Of a DNA stretch of 5,855 bases, positions 1 to 5,622 are shown piece after piece. Both the position numbers and the translations under genes were made by a program. How positions within the stretch are numbered: the first letter of the stretch is position 1; every line of letters begins with the position of its first letter. The stretch spans positions 1 through 5,855 of the forward strand of contig CAJUAW010000147.1 of the NCBI GenBank assembly GCA_910584605.1. Direction: 5' to 3'. Source of the DNA: an uncultured Oscillospiraceae bacterium. GTDB taxonomy: Bacteria; Bacillota_A; Clostridia; Oscillospirales; Oscillospiraceae. Under the pieces are notes generated by a model. That model did no database searches. It was not told where the DNA came from and saw only the letters and a list, made by a program, of their open reading frames with translations.

Positions 1-422
1 ACTGGGACTGGATCCGGGCGGTCAAACAAGCGGTAAACATCCCGGTTATGGCCAACGGGGACGTGTTCAAGGGGAGCGACGCCCCTCGGATTTTGAGGTA
101 CACCGGGGCGGACATGGCCATGATCGGCCGGGGGGTGTTCGGCAACCCCTGGCTGTTCGCCCAGTGCAGGGCGGCCCTGAACGGGGAGCCCATCCCGGAC
201 CCGCCCCCGCTGGCGGAGCGGTGCGACACCGCCGTCCGCCAATTTGAGATGGCCGCCGCCAACAAGGGGGAGAAGATCGCCTGCTTGGAGGCCCGGAAGC
301 AGTACGCCTGGTATCTCAAGGGGGTGCCTCATGCGGGGTACTATAAGGAGCAGATCGTAAAGATTACCACCCTGGAGGACGTCTACCGGGTGACGGCAGG
401 GATCAAGCGGGATTTGTGCTAG
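1..422 (+). CDS. dusB: tRNA-dihydrouridine synthase, DusB type (3' part of gene)
   Basis: C-terminal 139 codons of a gene whose 5' end lies outside the window; the reading frame begins at base 3 and ends with TAG at 420-422. Dus enzymes are cytoplasmic flavoproteins that use FMN and NADPH to reduce specific uridines in the tRNA D-loop. The fragment begins in the second half of the TIM barrel: a DWIRAV helix, the strand IPVMANGDV, then GADMAMIGRGVFGNPWLF, which carries the IGRG phosphate-binding loop for FMN and the GNPW motif typical of the family. The last ~70 residues match the helical tRNA-binding domain (ARKQYAWYLKGVPHAGYYKEQI). The catalytic cysteine would lie upstream and cannot be seen. 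Assignment to DusB rather than another Dus subgroup rests on overall resemblance. The ECF sigma gene starts 16 bases after the stop, so the two are probably co-transcribed. Confidence 0.93.
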   Translation, partial: WDWIRAVKQAVNIPVMANGDVFKGSDAPRILRYTGADMAMIGRGVFGNPWLFAQCRAALNGEPIPDPPPLAERCDTAVRQFEMAAANKGEKIACLEARKQYAWYLKGVPHAGYYKEQIVKITTLEDVYRVTAGIKRDLC

Positions 423-438
423 AAAGGAGAGGAACGCC

Positions 439-1068
439 GTGACCGACCAGGAGCTGGTGGAGCGGGCAAAACGGGGGGACCAGTCCGCCTTTGAGCGGCT
501 GGTGCTGGACAATCAGAACAAAATCTACTCCCTGACCCTGCGCCTGACGGGCGACCGGGAGGAGGCGGCGGACCTGGCCCAGGAAGCCTTTGTAAAGGCG
601 TGGCAGGGGCTGGCCTCCTTCCAGGGGGAGAGCAGCTTTTCCACCTGGATGTACCGCCTGACCACCAACTTGTGCATCGACTATCTGCGCAAAAAGAAGC
701 GCCGGGAGGGTGTGGAGCCTGCGGTGTCCCTGGACGACACGGACAGCGGCTGGGCTGAACCCGCCGGCCGGGACAGCGACCCCCAGCTGCTGCTGGAGAA
801 GTCGGAGCGGGGAAAGGCCCTGGCCCGGGGGCTGGCCCAGCTCCCCGACTGGCAGAGGCGGGCGCTGGTGCTGCGGGAGCTGTCCGGGCTGAGCTACCAG
901 GAGATCGGAGCGGCCTTGGACATCGATCTGGGGACGGTGAAGTCCCGCATTGCCCGGGCGAGGCTGAACCTGCGAAAAATTTTGCTGGAGGACGGGAACT
1001 TTTTTGACTGCGGACCGTCTAAACCGGCAAAGGACAAAACCGAAGGGGGTGAAGCCCATGAGCTGTGA
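439..1068 (+). CDS. RNA polymerase sigma factor, sigma-70 family, ECF subgroup
   Basis: A 209-aa ECF sigma factor, which directs RNA polymerase to a small stress or envelope regulon when released from its anti-sigma factor. Region 2 spans about residues 13-90: a DQSAFERLV start, the core-binding segment DREEAADLAQEAFVKAW (39-55), FSTWMYRLTTNLCIDYLRKKKRR (67-89) for -10 recognition. A variable acidic linker (90-125) follows, then region 4 at about 128-182, with the helix-turn-helix SYQEIGAALDIDLGTVKSRI (152-171) for -35 recognition. There is no region 1 or 3, as expected for ECF proteins. The start is GTG at 439, chosen because AAAGGAGAGG lies at 423-432 just upstream. It probably shares a transcript with dusB. 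The stop overlaps the anti-sigma start by 11 bases, which suggests translational coupling. I saw no obvious ECF-type GGAAC/CGTC autoregulatory promoter here. The target regulon is unknown. Confidence 0.96.
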   Translation: MTDQELVERAKRGDQSAFERLVLDNQNKIYSLTLRLTGDREEAADLAQEAFVKAWQGLASFQGESSFSTWMYRLTTNLCIDYLRKKKRREGVEPAVSLDDTDSGWAEPAGRDSDPQLLLEKSERGKALARGLAQLPDWQRRALVLRELSGLSYQEIGAALDIDLGTVKSRIARARLNLRKILLEDGNFFDCGPSKPAKDKTEGGEAHEL

Positions 1069-1822
1069 CCGATATCTGGAGCTGTTTTCTCTGCGGCTGG
1101 ACGGTCCGCTGGCCGAGGAGGAGGAGCAGGAGCTGGAGGAGCATCTACGCCGCTGCCCGGACTGCCGGGCAGCGGGAGCGCAGCTTGCTGCGCTCCGAGC
1201 CGGTTTCGGTGAGCTGGAGGACATCCCCGCCCCCGAGGGCTTTGCCCAGGGAGTGATGGAGCGCATCCGAGCGGAAGAAAGGCCCAAGGTGACCCCCCTG
1301 TTCAAGCGGCCCCAGGTCCGGGCCCTGACCGGGCTGGCCGCCTGTCTGGTGCTGGTTGTGGGGCTGTACAGCGCGGCCCGGTTCCGGCATCAGGACCTCC
1401 CCCTGCCCCGCAGTTACGGCAAGGATGCAGTGGAGGAGATGGACGAAGCCTCCGCATGCGAGGCCCTGACCGCCCCGGAGCTGGAGGATGTTCCCCAAAT
1501 CGCCGCCTATGCCGCGCCAAGCCCGGAGGACGGCAGCACAACGGAGGAGGTGCAGAAGGCCGCTCCCAATCCTGTCGCAGGCGGCATTGACGGCGATTGG
1601 GCCTACGCAGAGATTACTCTGACTTTGGATCGTATGCCCGAGGGCGGCTGGGAGTTGATTCCCCCGGATACTTTTGTTTCACCGGTTGGTCTGACTGTCT
1701 CGGTCGAACTGCTGGAGCAGTTGGAACAGCTGGCTTCTGAGCAGGGGATCGGTATGTCCCGGGTTTCCGGACCGGAGGTCAACAATCACTGTTTGATTAT
1801 TATTTTGAACGAAGAAAGCTAA
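1058..1822 (+). CDS. membrane anti-sigma factor with N-terminal zinc-finger (ZAS) domain
   Basis: A 254-aa probable anti-sigma factor for the upstream ECF sigma factor. The cytoplasmic N-terminus carries a ZAS motif, C3-x25-H29-x3-C33-x2-C36, which in this family binds zinc and clamps the sigma factor. A linker containing PAPEGFAQGVMERI (57-70) leads to one predicted membrane helix at about 89-107 (ALTGLAACLVLVVGLYSAA). The remaining ~145 residues would be extracytoplasmic; they are acidic and Ala/Pro-rich, then form a small possibly folded end domain (about 175-254) that I do not recognise. ATG at 1058 is chosen over the in-frame ATG at 1004 because GGGGGTG (1045-1051) sits six bases upstream and translation from it gives the canonical MSCDRYLELFSLRLDG start. 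The gene overlaps the sigma stop by 11 bases and is followed directly by a terminator. Release probably involves proteolysis or a conformational signal at the membrane (inference). Two long perfect inverted repeats lie inside the ZAS coding region. Confidence 0.92.
   Translation: MSCDRYLELFSLRLDGPLAEEEEQELEEHLRRCPDCRAAGAQLAALRAGFGELEDIPAPEGFAQGVMERIRAEERPKVTPLFKRPQVRALTGLAACLVLVVGLYSAARFRHQDLPLPRSYGKDAVEEMDEASACEALTAPELEDVPQIAAYAAPSPEDGSTTEEVQKAAPNPVAGGIDGDWAYAEITLTLDRMPEGGWELIPPDTFVSPVGLTVSVELLEQLEQLASEQGIGMSRVSGPEVNNHCLIIILNEES
1150..1196. repeat. Two back-to-back perfect inverted repeats inside the anti-sigma gene
   Basis: Arms 1150-1160 and 1165-1175 are an 11-bp perfect inverted repeat around a 4-base loop (ACTG). 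Arms 1175-1184 and 1187-1196 are a 10-bp perfect inverted repeat around TT, effectively an 8-9 bp stem with a small loop. They share base 1175. They cover codons 31-47, including the last two zinc-ligand cysteines. As RNA they would form tandem GC-rich hairpins about 100 bases into the anti-sigma message. Confidence 0.7.
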
Positions 1823-1826
1823 GACG

Positions 1827-1863
1827 GAAAACGGCTCTCCGCCCAGTGCGGAGGGCCGTTTTC
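1827..1863. terminator. Hairpin terminator after the sigma/anti-sigma operon
   Basis: Stem 1827-1842 pairs with 1848-1863 (GAAAACGGC...GCCGTTTTC) over 16 bp with a single T-G wobble and a 5-base loop (CCAGT). It begins four bases after the anti-sigma stop. The plus-strand T run is the TTTT at 1859-1862 within the stem end; because the arms end in AAAA/TTTT it could act in both directions. Confidence 0.85.
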
Positions 1864-1893
1864 ACCCTCGGCCAAAATCCCTCAAAAAAACAG

Positions 1894-1922
1894 TTGTCAG
1901 AACGCCTCTTTTCATGTATAAT
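1894..1922 (+). promoter_or_regulatory. Sigma-A-type promoter of the EF-G-like gene
   Basis: TTGTCA at 1894-1899 and a perfect TATAAT at 1917-1922, separated by 17 bases. Transcription would start near 1929, giving a leader of about 70 bases. It lies just after the upstream terminator, so the downstream gene is its own transcription unit. Confidence 0.85.
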
Positions 1923-1938
1923 AACCAATAGCGTGTAA

Positions 1939-1967
1939 CGCCCCTTGAACGGGCATTGTTCAGGGCG
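1939..1967 (+). promoter_or_regulatory. Stem-loop in the 5' leader of the EF-G-like gene
   Basis: CGCCC (1939-1943) plus TGAAC (1946-1950) pair with GTTCA (1958-1962) plus GGGCG (1963-1967). This is a 10-bp stem with a 2-base CT bulge and a 7-base loop (GGGCATT). It sits about 10 bases into the predicted transcript and ends 13 bases before the ribosome binding site. The loop GGGC could alternatively pair with GCCC at 1940-1943. It may stabilise the message or be regulatory; no known riboswitch class is recognised. Confidence 0.5.
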
Positions 1968-1997
1968 ATACTCAAACGATAAGGAGTGGAACCAACT

Positions 1998-4070
1998 ATG
2001 AGCTATTCTGTACAAAACATCCGCAACGTGGCCCTCATCGGACATGGCGGCAGCGGAAAGACCGCCCTGGCTGAGAGCCTGCTCTACATGACCAAGGCCA
2101 TCGACCGCATGGGCCGGGCCGCCGACGGCAACACCGTCTGCGACTACGACCCCGAGGAGGTCAAGCGCCAGATCTCCATCTCCCTGGCCGTGGCTCCCCT
2201 GGAGTTCAAGGGCTGCAAGATCAACGTGCTGGACACTCCCGGCGGCTTCGACTTCTCCGGCGAGGTGATGGAGGCCCTCCGGGCCGCTGACGCCGCCATT
2301 ATCGTCTGCTCCGCCAAGGACGGCATCTCCGTGGGCCTGGAGAAGGCATGGAAATACTGTGAGGAGCGGAACATGCCCCGCTTTATCTACATCTCCAAGA
2401 CCGACGAGGACAACTCCGACTACAACGCCACCTTCGAGGCCCTGCGGGCCAAGTACGGCAACAAGATCGCTCCCCTGGTGGTCCCCATTTGGGACGACAA
2501 CAAGAAGGTCACCGGCATCATCGACGTGCTCAACAAGCGGGCCTACGAGATGCAGAAGCTCCAGCGGGTGGAGATCCAGCTGCCGGAAAGCAAGGCCGGC
2601 GTCATCGATGAGTTCAACGATGCCCTGAAGGAGTCCGTGGCCGAGACCAGCGAGGAGTTTATGGAAAAATTCTTCGGCGGCGAGGACTTTACCTACGCCG
2701 AAATGATCCAGGGCCTGCGCCAGGGCGTGCGGGAGCTGTCCCTGTTCCCGGTGCTGTGCGGCTCCGCCGTCAACTGCATGGGGTCCCTGATGCTGATGGA
2801 TTACATCATGGAGCTGCTGCCCACCCCCATGGAGGGCAACTACCACAAGGCCACCCTCCAGAACGGCGAGACCGAGGAATTCGTCGTCTCCCCCGGCGGC
2901 GTGCCCACCGCCTTCGTCTTCAAGACAGTGTCCGACCAGTACGGAAAATATTCCTTCATCAAGGTCATGTCGGGCCATATCACCTCCGACCTCACCCTGG
3001 TCAACTCCCGCACCGGCGCCACCGAGAAGCTGGGCCGCCTGTACGTGATGCGGGGCAAAAAGGCGGAGGAGACCAAGGACCTGAGCTGCGGCGACATCGG
3101 CGCCATTGGCAAAATGGACAAGGTGAAGACCGGCGACACCCTGTGCGACAGCCGCAAGGTGGTGGCTCTGAAGCAGATCCCCTTCGCCGAGCCCTGCTAC
3201 TCGGTGGCCATCGCCCCCAAGACCCGGGGCCAGGAGGACAAGGTGGCCCAGGGCCTGCAGCGCCTGAACGAGGAGGACCCCTCCTTCACCCTGGTGAACA
3301 ACGGCGAGACCCACCAGATGGTGCTCACCGGTACCGGCGATATCCAGCTGGACGTGCTGGTCAGCAAGCTGAAGAACCGCTTCAACGTGGAGGCCGTGCT
3401 CAGCGAGACCCGGGTGCCCTACCGGGAAAAGATCCGCAAAAAGGTGGAGAAGCAGGGCCGGCACAAGAAGCAGACCGGCGGCTCCGGCCAGTTCGGCGAC
3501 GTGTGGATTCGCTTCGAGCCCAACCTGGAGGAGGAAGAGATGGTCTTCGCCGAGGAGGTTTTCGGCGGCTCCGTGCCCAAGAACTTCTTCCCCGCCGTGG
3601 AAAAGGGCCTGCGTGAGGCCTGCCTGCACGGTCCTCTGGCCGGTTACCCTGTGGTCAACCTGAAGGCCGTGCTCTATGACGGAAGCTACCACCCGGTGGA
3701 CTCCTCCGAAATTGCCTTCAAGACCGCTGCCCAGCTGGCCTACAAGGCCGCCATGCCCGAGGCCAACCCCGTTCTGCTGGAGCCGGTGGGCGAGCTGAAG
3801 GTCACCGTGCCCGACAGCTACATGGGCGACGTCATTGGTGATCTGAACAAGCGCCGGGGCCGCGTGATGGGCATGAACCCCACCGGTGACGGCGACCAGG
3901 TGATCGAGGCCGAGGTCCCCATGGCCGAGATGACCTCCTACGCCATCGACCTGCGGGCCATGACCCAGTCCCGGGGCAGCTATACCTTCCACTTTGTCCG
4001 CTATGAGGACTGCCCCCCTGCAGCCCAGGACAAGGCCATCGCCGCCGCCAAGGCTATGGCGGAGGAATAA
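1998..4070 (+). CDS. elongation factor G-like GTPase (EF-G2-type paralogue)
   Basis: A 690-aa translational GTPase with the full five-domain EF-G layout. G motifs: G1 GHGGSGKT (15-22); G2 region KRQISIS (56-62), with Ser60 where EF-G has the switch-I Thr; G3 DTPGG (79-83), with Gly where EF-G has the catalytic His; G4 SKTD (133-136) in place of NKxD; and a G5-like CGSAVN. Domain II follows (AFVFKTVSDQYGKYSFIKVMSG), then domain III, domain IV with HPVDSSEIAFKTAA, and domain V with MGDVIGDLNKRRGRV and QSRGSYTFHFVRYEDCP. The DYDPEEVKRQ context and the missing His fit the EF-G-like/EF-G2 paralogue group rather than housekeeping FusA. In mycobacteria such a paralogue binds guanine nucleotide but was reported to lack ribosome-dependent GTPase activity, so the role is uncertain. 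ATG 1998 is preferred to GTG 1986 because the GTG overlaps the ribosome binding site AAGGAG (1981-1986). It is monocistronic, between its own promoter and a terminator. Confidence 0.95.
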   Translation: MSYSVQNIRNVALIGHGGSGKTALAESLLYMTKAIDRMGRAADGNTVCDYDPEEVKRQISISLAVAPLEFKGCKINVLDTPGGFDFSGEVMEALRAADAAIIVCSAKDGISVGLEKAWKYCEERNMPRFIYISKTDEDNSDYNATFEALRAKYGNKIAPLVVPIWDDNKKVTGIIDVLNKRAYEMQKLQRVEIQLPESKAGVIDEFNDALKESVAETSEEFMEKFFGGEDFTYAEMIQGLRQGVRELSLFPVLCGSAVNCMGSLMLMDYIMELLPTPMEGNYHKATLQNGETEEFVVSPGGVPTAFVFKTVSDQYGKYSFIKVMSGHITSDLTLVNSRTGATEKLGRLYVMRGKKAEETKDLSCGDIGAIGKMDKVKTGDTLCDSRKVVALKQIPFAEPCYSVAIAPKTRGQEDKVAQGLQRLNEEDPSFTLVNNGETHQMVLTGTGDIQLDVLVSKLKNRFNVEAVLSETRVPYREKIRKKVEKQGRHKKQTGGSGQFGDVWIRFEPNLEEEEMVFAEEVFGGSVPKNFFPAVEKGLREACLHGPLAGYPVVNLKAVLYDGSYHPVDSSEIAFKTAAQLAYKAAMPEANPVLLEPVGELKVTVPDSYMGDVIGDLNKRRGRVMGMNPTGDGDQVIEAEVPMAEMTSYAIDLRAMTQSRGSYTFHFVRYEDCPPAAQDKAIAAAKAMAEE

Positions 4071-4080
4071 ACCGCAACGC

Positions 4081-4106
4081 AAAAGCCCGCTCTTCGGAGC
4101 GGGCTT
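4081..4106. terminator. TTCG-loop terminator between convergent genes
   Basis: AAGCCCGCTC (4083-4092) pairs perfectly with GAGCGGGCTT (4097-4106) around a TTCG tetraloop, 12 bases after the EF-G-like stop. On the plus strand the following T run is broken (TTCAGTTTCTT). On the minus strand the stem runs into TTTT (4084-4081). It therefore probably ends both the EF-G-like transcript and the convergent transcript from the right. Confidence 0.88.
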
Positions 4107-4165
4107 CAGTTTCTTGGAGGGCCTCCGTTCCCTGGGTGACCCCATCGCCCCTGAATTGAGCCGGA

Positions 4166-4636
4166 TCAGCGGTTCTGCGAGCACTTCACAGCGTCGATGG
4201 CCAGCACAATCATCAGGCAGTACAGCGCGTCCTCCGGGCGGGTGATGTCCATGCGGTAGGTGTCGGTCCAGTTCCAGAGCTCTTTGGACAGCCGCATAAC
4301 AGTCCGGGGGCCGTCCATCACCGTGTAGTCCCATTCCCAGAAATCGCCCTCCACCGTCCAGCCGTTGCAGTCAAGCTGAAATTTGGGCCGGAAGAAGGTG
4401 AACTCCTTGATGATCTCTCCAGCCAGCTGCTCGCCGGCATACAGCTCGAACTTGGGCAGAAGGGTCAGAACCCGTTCCTGCACCCGGCCGATGGCCCTGC
4501 CCGCCGCGTCGTAGATCTGGAGCCGGTGGCCCCAGCTCAGCTCGCCTTTGACGGTGTAGACCGTATTGCCCTCCTCGTCGAAAATGTCGTAGCTGTCGAA
4601 CCAGGAAAAAAGTCTCTGCTTGAATAACAGCCTCAT
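4166..4636 (-). CDS. LURP-one-related (LOR) / YxjI family protein
   Basis: A 156-aa protein resembling the LURP-one-related family, which has a tubby-like beta-barrel fold distantly related to phospholipid scramblases. Bacterial members such as YxjI have no established biochemical role. Visible family features are the N-terminal MRLLFKQRLFSWFDSYDIFDEEGN (1-24), VYTVKGELSWGHRLQIYDAAGR (26-47), the hydrophobic VLTLLPKFELYAG (56-68), FFRPKFQLDCNGWTVEGDFWEWDYTV with its WTVEG turn, and the C-terminal helix ALYCLMIVLAIDAV that threads the barrel in this fold. Length is typical for a single-domain member. No signal peptide is seen, and the single hydrophobic helix is expected from the fold rather than a membrane anchor. 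ATG at 4636 is supported by GGAGG at 4646-4650, nine bases upstream. The start lies 79 bases downstream of the XRE gene stop on the same strand. I found no strong promoter in that gap, so read-through from the XRE gene is possible. Confidence 0.87.
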   Translation of the reverse strand: MRLLFKQRLFSWFDSYDIFDEEGNTVYTVKGELSWGHRLQIYDAAGRAIGRVQERVLTLLPKFELYAGEQLAGEIIKEFTFFRPKFQLDCNGWTVEGDFWEWDYTVMDGPRTVMRLSKELWNWTDTYRMDITRPEDALYCLMIVLAIDAVKCSQNR

Positions 4637-4715
4637 AGTGAGCTACCTCCTGTATTGTCTCCGATCAAATACCATATACCGGCAGGAAACGCAAATCACG
4701 CGTTGAGAAAAGGGG

Positions 4716-5054
4716 CTAAGCGGCTTTGACGCTCCGCCATGCCCTCCGAGCCCGAGGAGAGAAAAGCTGAACGGCAGGTTTTGGCCTGCCGCTCCTGTTA
4801 CCAAGGTCGAGCTCGGGAAGGTCAGCAGCCACCAGAATGTCGTTCATGGGCACATTCAGCAGGGCGCTCAAGGCGTAGAGATTGTCCACCGTGGGCAGAC
4901 TCTGGCCCCGCTGCCACTTGTAGATGGCCTGGGGCTCCTCAAAGCCGAAGAACTGCTGGAGGTCCCGGACGGATAGCCCTTTCGACTGCCGCAGCCGGCG
5001 GATGTTGGCCCCGGTGGCGGGAAGGTCGATGACGGGAAACTGGTTTACAAGCAT
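4716..5054 (-). CDS. XRE-family helix-turn-helix transcriptional regulator
   Basis: A 112-aa protein with one Cro/CI-type HTH domain at about residues 13-74: TGANIRRLRQSKGLSVRDLQ, then FFGFEEPQAIYKWQRG with the recognition helix, then LPTVDNLYALSALLNVPMNDIL. The start at 5054 (ATG) is chosen over several in-frame upstream starts because GGAGG at 5063-5067 lies eight bases upstream; the upstream extension crosses the promoter and has no domain character. After about residue 76 the sequence becomes basic and unlike a folded domain (LGNRSGRPKPAVQLFSPRAR), uses less biased codons, and contains a terminator-like hairpin, so the natural C-terminus may be shorter. The promoter carries short palindromes consistent with autoregulation. 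Targets are unknown; the LURP-one-related gene downstream is the nearest candidate. Confidence 0.87.
   Translation of the reverse strand: MLVNQFPVIDLPATGANIRRLRQSKGLSVRDLQQFFGFEEPQAIYKWQRGQSLPTVDNLYALSALLNVPMNDILVAADLPELDLGNRSGRPKPAVQLFSPRARRAWRSVKAA
4772..4791 (-). repeat. Terminator-like hairpin inside the XRE gene tail
   Basis: CGGCAGG (4772-4778) and CCTGCCG (4785-4791) form a perfect 7-bp stem with a 6-base loop. Read on the minus strand it is followed by TTCAGCTTTTCTC, a weak T-rich run. It falls within codons of the last ~25 residues of the XRE gene, an unusual place for a terminator. Confidence 0.5.
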
Positions 5055-5080
5055 CACAACTGCCTCCATTCTAATCATAT

Positions 5081-5109
5081 AAAATAGCAGAACTGCCTGA
5101 AAAAGGCAA
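5081..5109 (-). promoter_or_regulatory. Predicted promoter of the XRE gene
   Basis: On the minus strand, TTGCCT (5109-5104) and TATTTT (5086-5081) are separated by 17 bases, 14 bases upstream of the GGAGG ribosome binding site. The -10 matches only moderately (4 of 6). The spacer contains the palindrome GCAGAACTGC. Confidence 0.6.
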
Positions 5110-5138
5110 GTTGTTTTGTGGATTTGTAACAGAACTGT
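5087..5138. promoter_or_regulatory. Pair of CAGAACTG palindromes, candidate operators
   Basis: GCAGAACTGC at 5087-5096 and ACAGAACTGT at 5129-5138 are both inverted repeats with arms of four bases around AA, sharing the core CAGAACTG. Their centres are 42 bases apart, close to four helical turns. One lies between the -35 and -10 of the XRE promoter and the other about 20 bases upstream of the -35. This suits an autorepressing XRE dimer, but binding is inferred. Confidence 0.45.
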
Positions 5139-5281
5139 CATATAGGGTGGCTGCCGGAGGAAGCCGCCTCCTGCTTGTAACTGCCCCACAGCAGGGCCTG
5201 GGTCGCATTCCCGGCGCACACATTCTCCCGCCGCATGGGCACCGGGGGCAGGCCGGGGTCCCGGCCGTCCCCGCGGCGCAG
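5139..5281. other. GC-rich gap with several inverted repeats, no supported gene
   Basis: This stretch lies between the XRE promoter region and the terminator of the 84-aa gene. Open frames cross it on both strands, but none has a ribosome binding site, a recognisable motif or a frame that stands out. It is dense in inverted repeats: GGAGG/CCTCC (5157-5161 and 5168-5172, approximate), CTGCCCC (5181-5187) with GGGGCAG (5245-5251), GGGT/CCC pairing near 5199-5212, and the palindrome GGCCGGG-GT-CCCGGCC (5251-5266). It may be a structured RNA or a decayed gene; neither is demonstrated. Confidence 0.35.
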
Positions 5282-5324
5282 AAAAAGGACCCGCCGCATC
5301 CGCTGCATGGATGTGACGGGTCCT
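5282..5324 (-). terminator. Rho-independent terminator of the 84-aa gene
   Basis: On the minus strand AGGACCCG (5324-5317) pairs with CGGGTCCT (5293-5286), continuing through a short imperfect step into CATCC/GGATG (5313-5309 with 5301-5297) around a 7-base loop. The stem is followed by a TTTTT run (5286-5282). It starts 24 bases after the stop of the 84-aa gene. Confidence 0.88.
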
Positions 5325-5348
5325 GATATCGTCCGCTCCTGCAGGGCG

Positions 5349-5603
5349 TCAGCCAAAATCGTGGCGGCTGCCGCAGGACAGGCCGATCCGCTCCAGCTCG
5401 TGAACGATGGCCTCGATCTTGTAAAAACACTCCCGGTCGCTGAGGGAACTGTCCTGGAGGATTTTTTGTATCTTCAGAAGGGTCTGAAAGACGGTGGTGC
5501 TGACGATCTCATCGGCGCGGAAGCTCAGGTTGGGGAAGGTCACTTCGATTTTGGCAGGCTGGTTTTGCAGCATGTGGAGCAGGATCTCTGTGTATTGGTC
5601 CAT
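5349..5603 (-). CDS. Small unrecognised protein, 84 aa
   Basis: I cannot assign a function. The protein is soluble-looking, with no signal peptide or membrane segment. An N-terminal segment MDQYTEILLHMLQNQ leads to a short hydrophobic strand (KIEVTFPNLSF, about 18-28), then a helical region with heptad-like hydrophobics (VSTTVFQTLLKIQKIL, then DRECFYKIEAIVHELERIGL). It ends with a distinctive SCGSRHDFG tail. I have a weak impression that short clostridial proteins share this layout and tail, but I cannot confirm it. The evidence for a real gene is strong: ATG at 5603 with AGAGGTG (5615-5609) five bases upstream, a near-consensus promoter immediately before it, an intrinsic terminator just after it, and coding-type codon use. 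It is monocistronic and divergent from the XRE gene at 5720, so a functional link with that regulator is possible. Confidence 0.85.
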   Translation of the reverse strand: MDQYTEILLHMLQNQPAKIEVTFPNLSFRADEIVSTTVFQTLLKIQKILQDSSLSDRECFYKIEAIVHELERIGLSCGSRHDFG

Positions 5604-5622
5604 ATGATCACCTCTGTGTCAT

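Noticed and set aside
403..1305. A 300-codon open frame on the minus strand opposite the sigma factor gene
   Set aside because: Low-complexity composition (Ser, Gln, Pro, Gly) and exact overlap with clear sigma and anti-sigma genes on the plus strand.
2756..3616. A 286-codon plus-strand frame within the EF-G-like gene
   Set aside because: Arg/Gly/Pro/His-rich out-of-frame translation of conserved EF-G domains II-IV; no ribosome binding site.
4116..4126. Palindrome GGAGGGCCTCC downstream of the EF-G-like gene
   Set aside because: The centre is a single base, so it cannot form a useful hairpin, and it adjoins no promoter; likely chance in GC-rich DNA.
1800..4334. An 844-codon open frame on the minus strand opposite the EF-G-like gene
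   Set aside because: It is a shadow caused by high GC at third positions. Its product is a repetitive Gly/His/Val/Leu-rich string without domains, while the plus strand encodes an unmistakable full EF-G-like protein.
5139..5281. Possible tRNA or 6S RNA gene
   Set aside because: No GGTTCGA-type T-loop or acceptor stem is present. 6S-like features are too weak to call, so it is kept only as a candidate structured region.
5138..5356. A 72-codon minus-strand frame overlapping the end of the 84-aa gene
   Set aside because: It would begin at TTG inside the 84-aa gene without a ribosome binding site and run through that gene's rho-independent terminator, so it is unlikely to be expressed.
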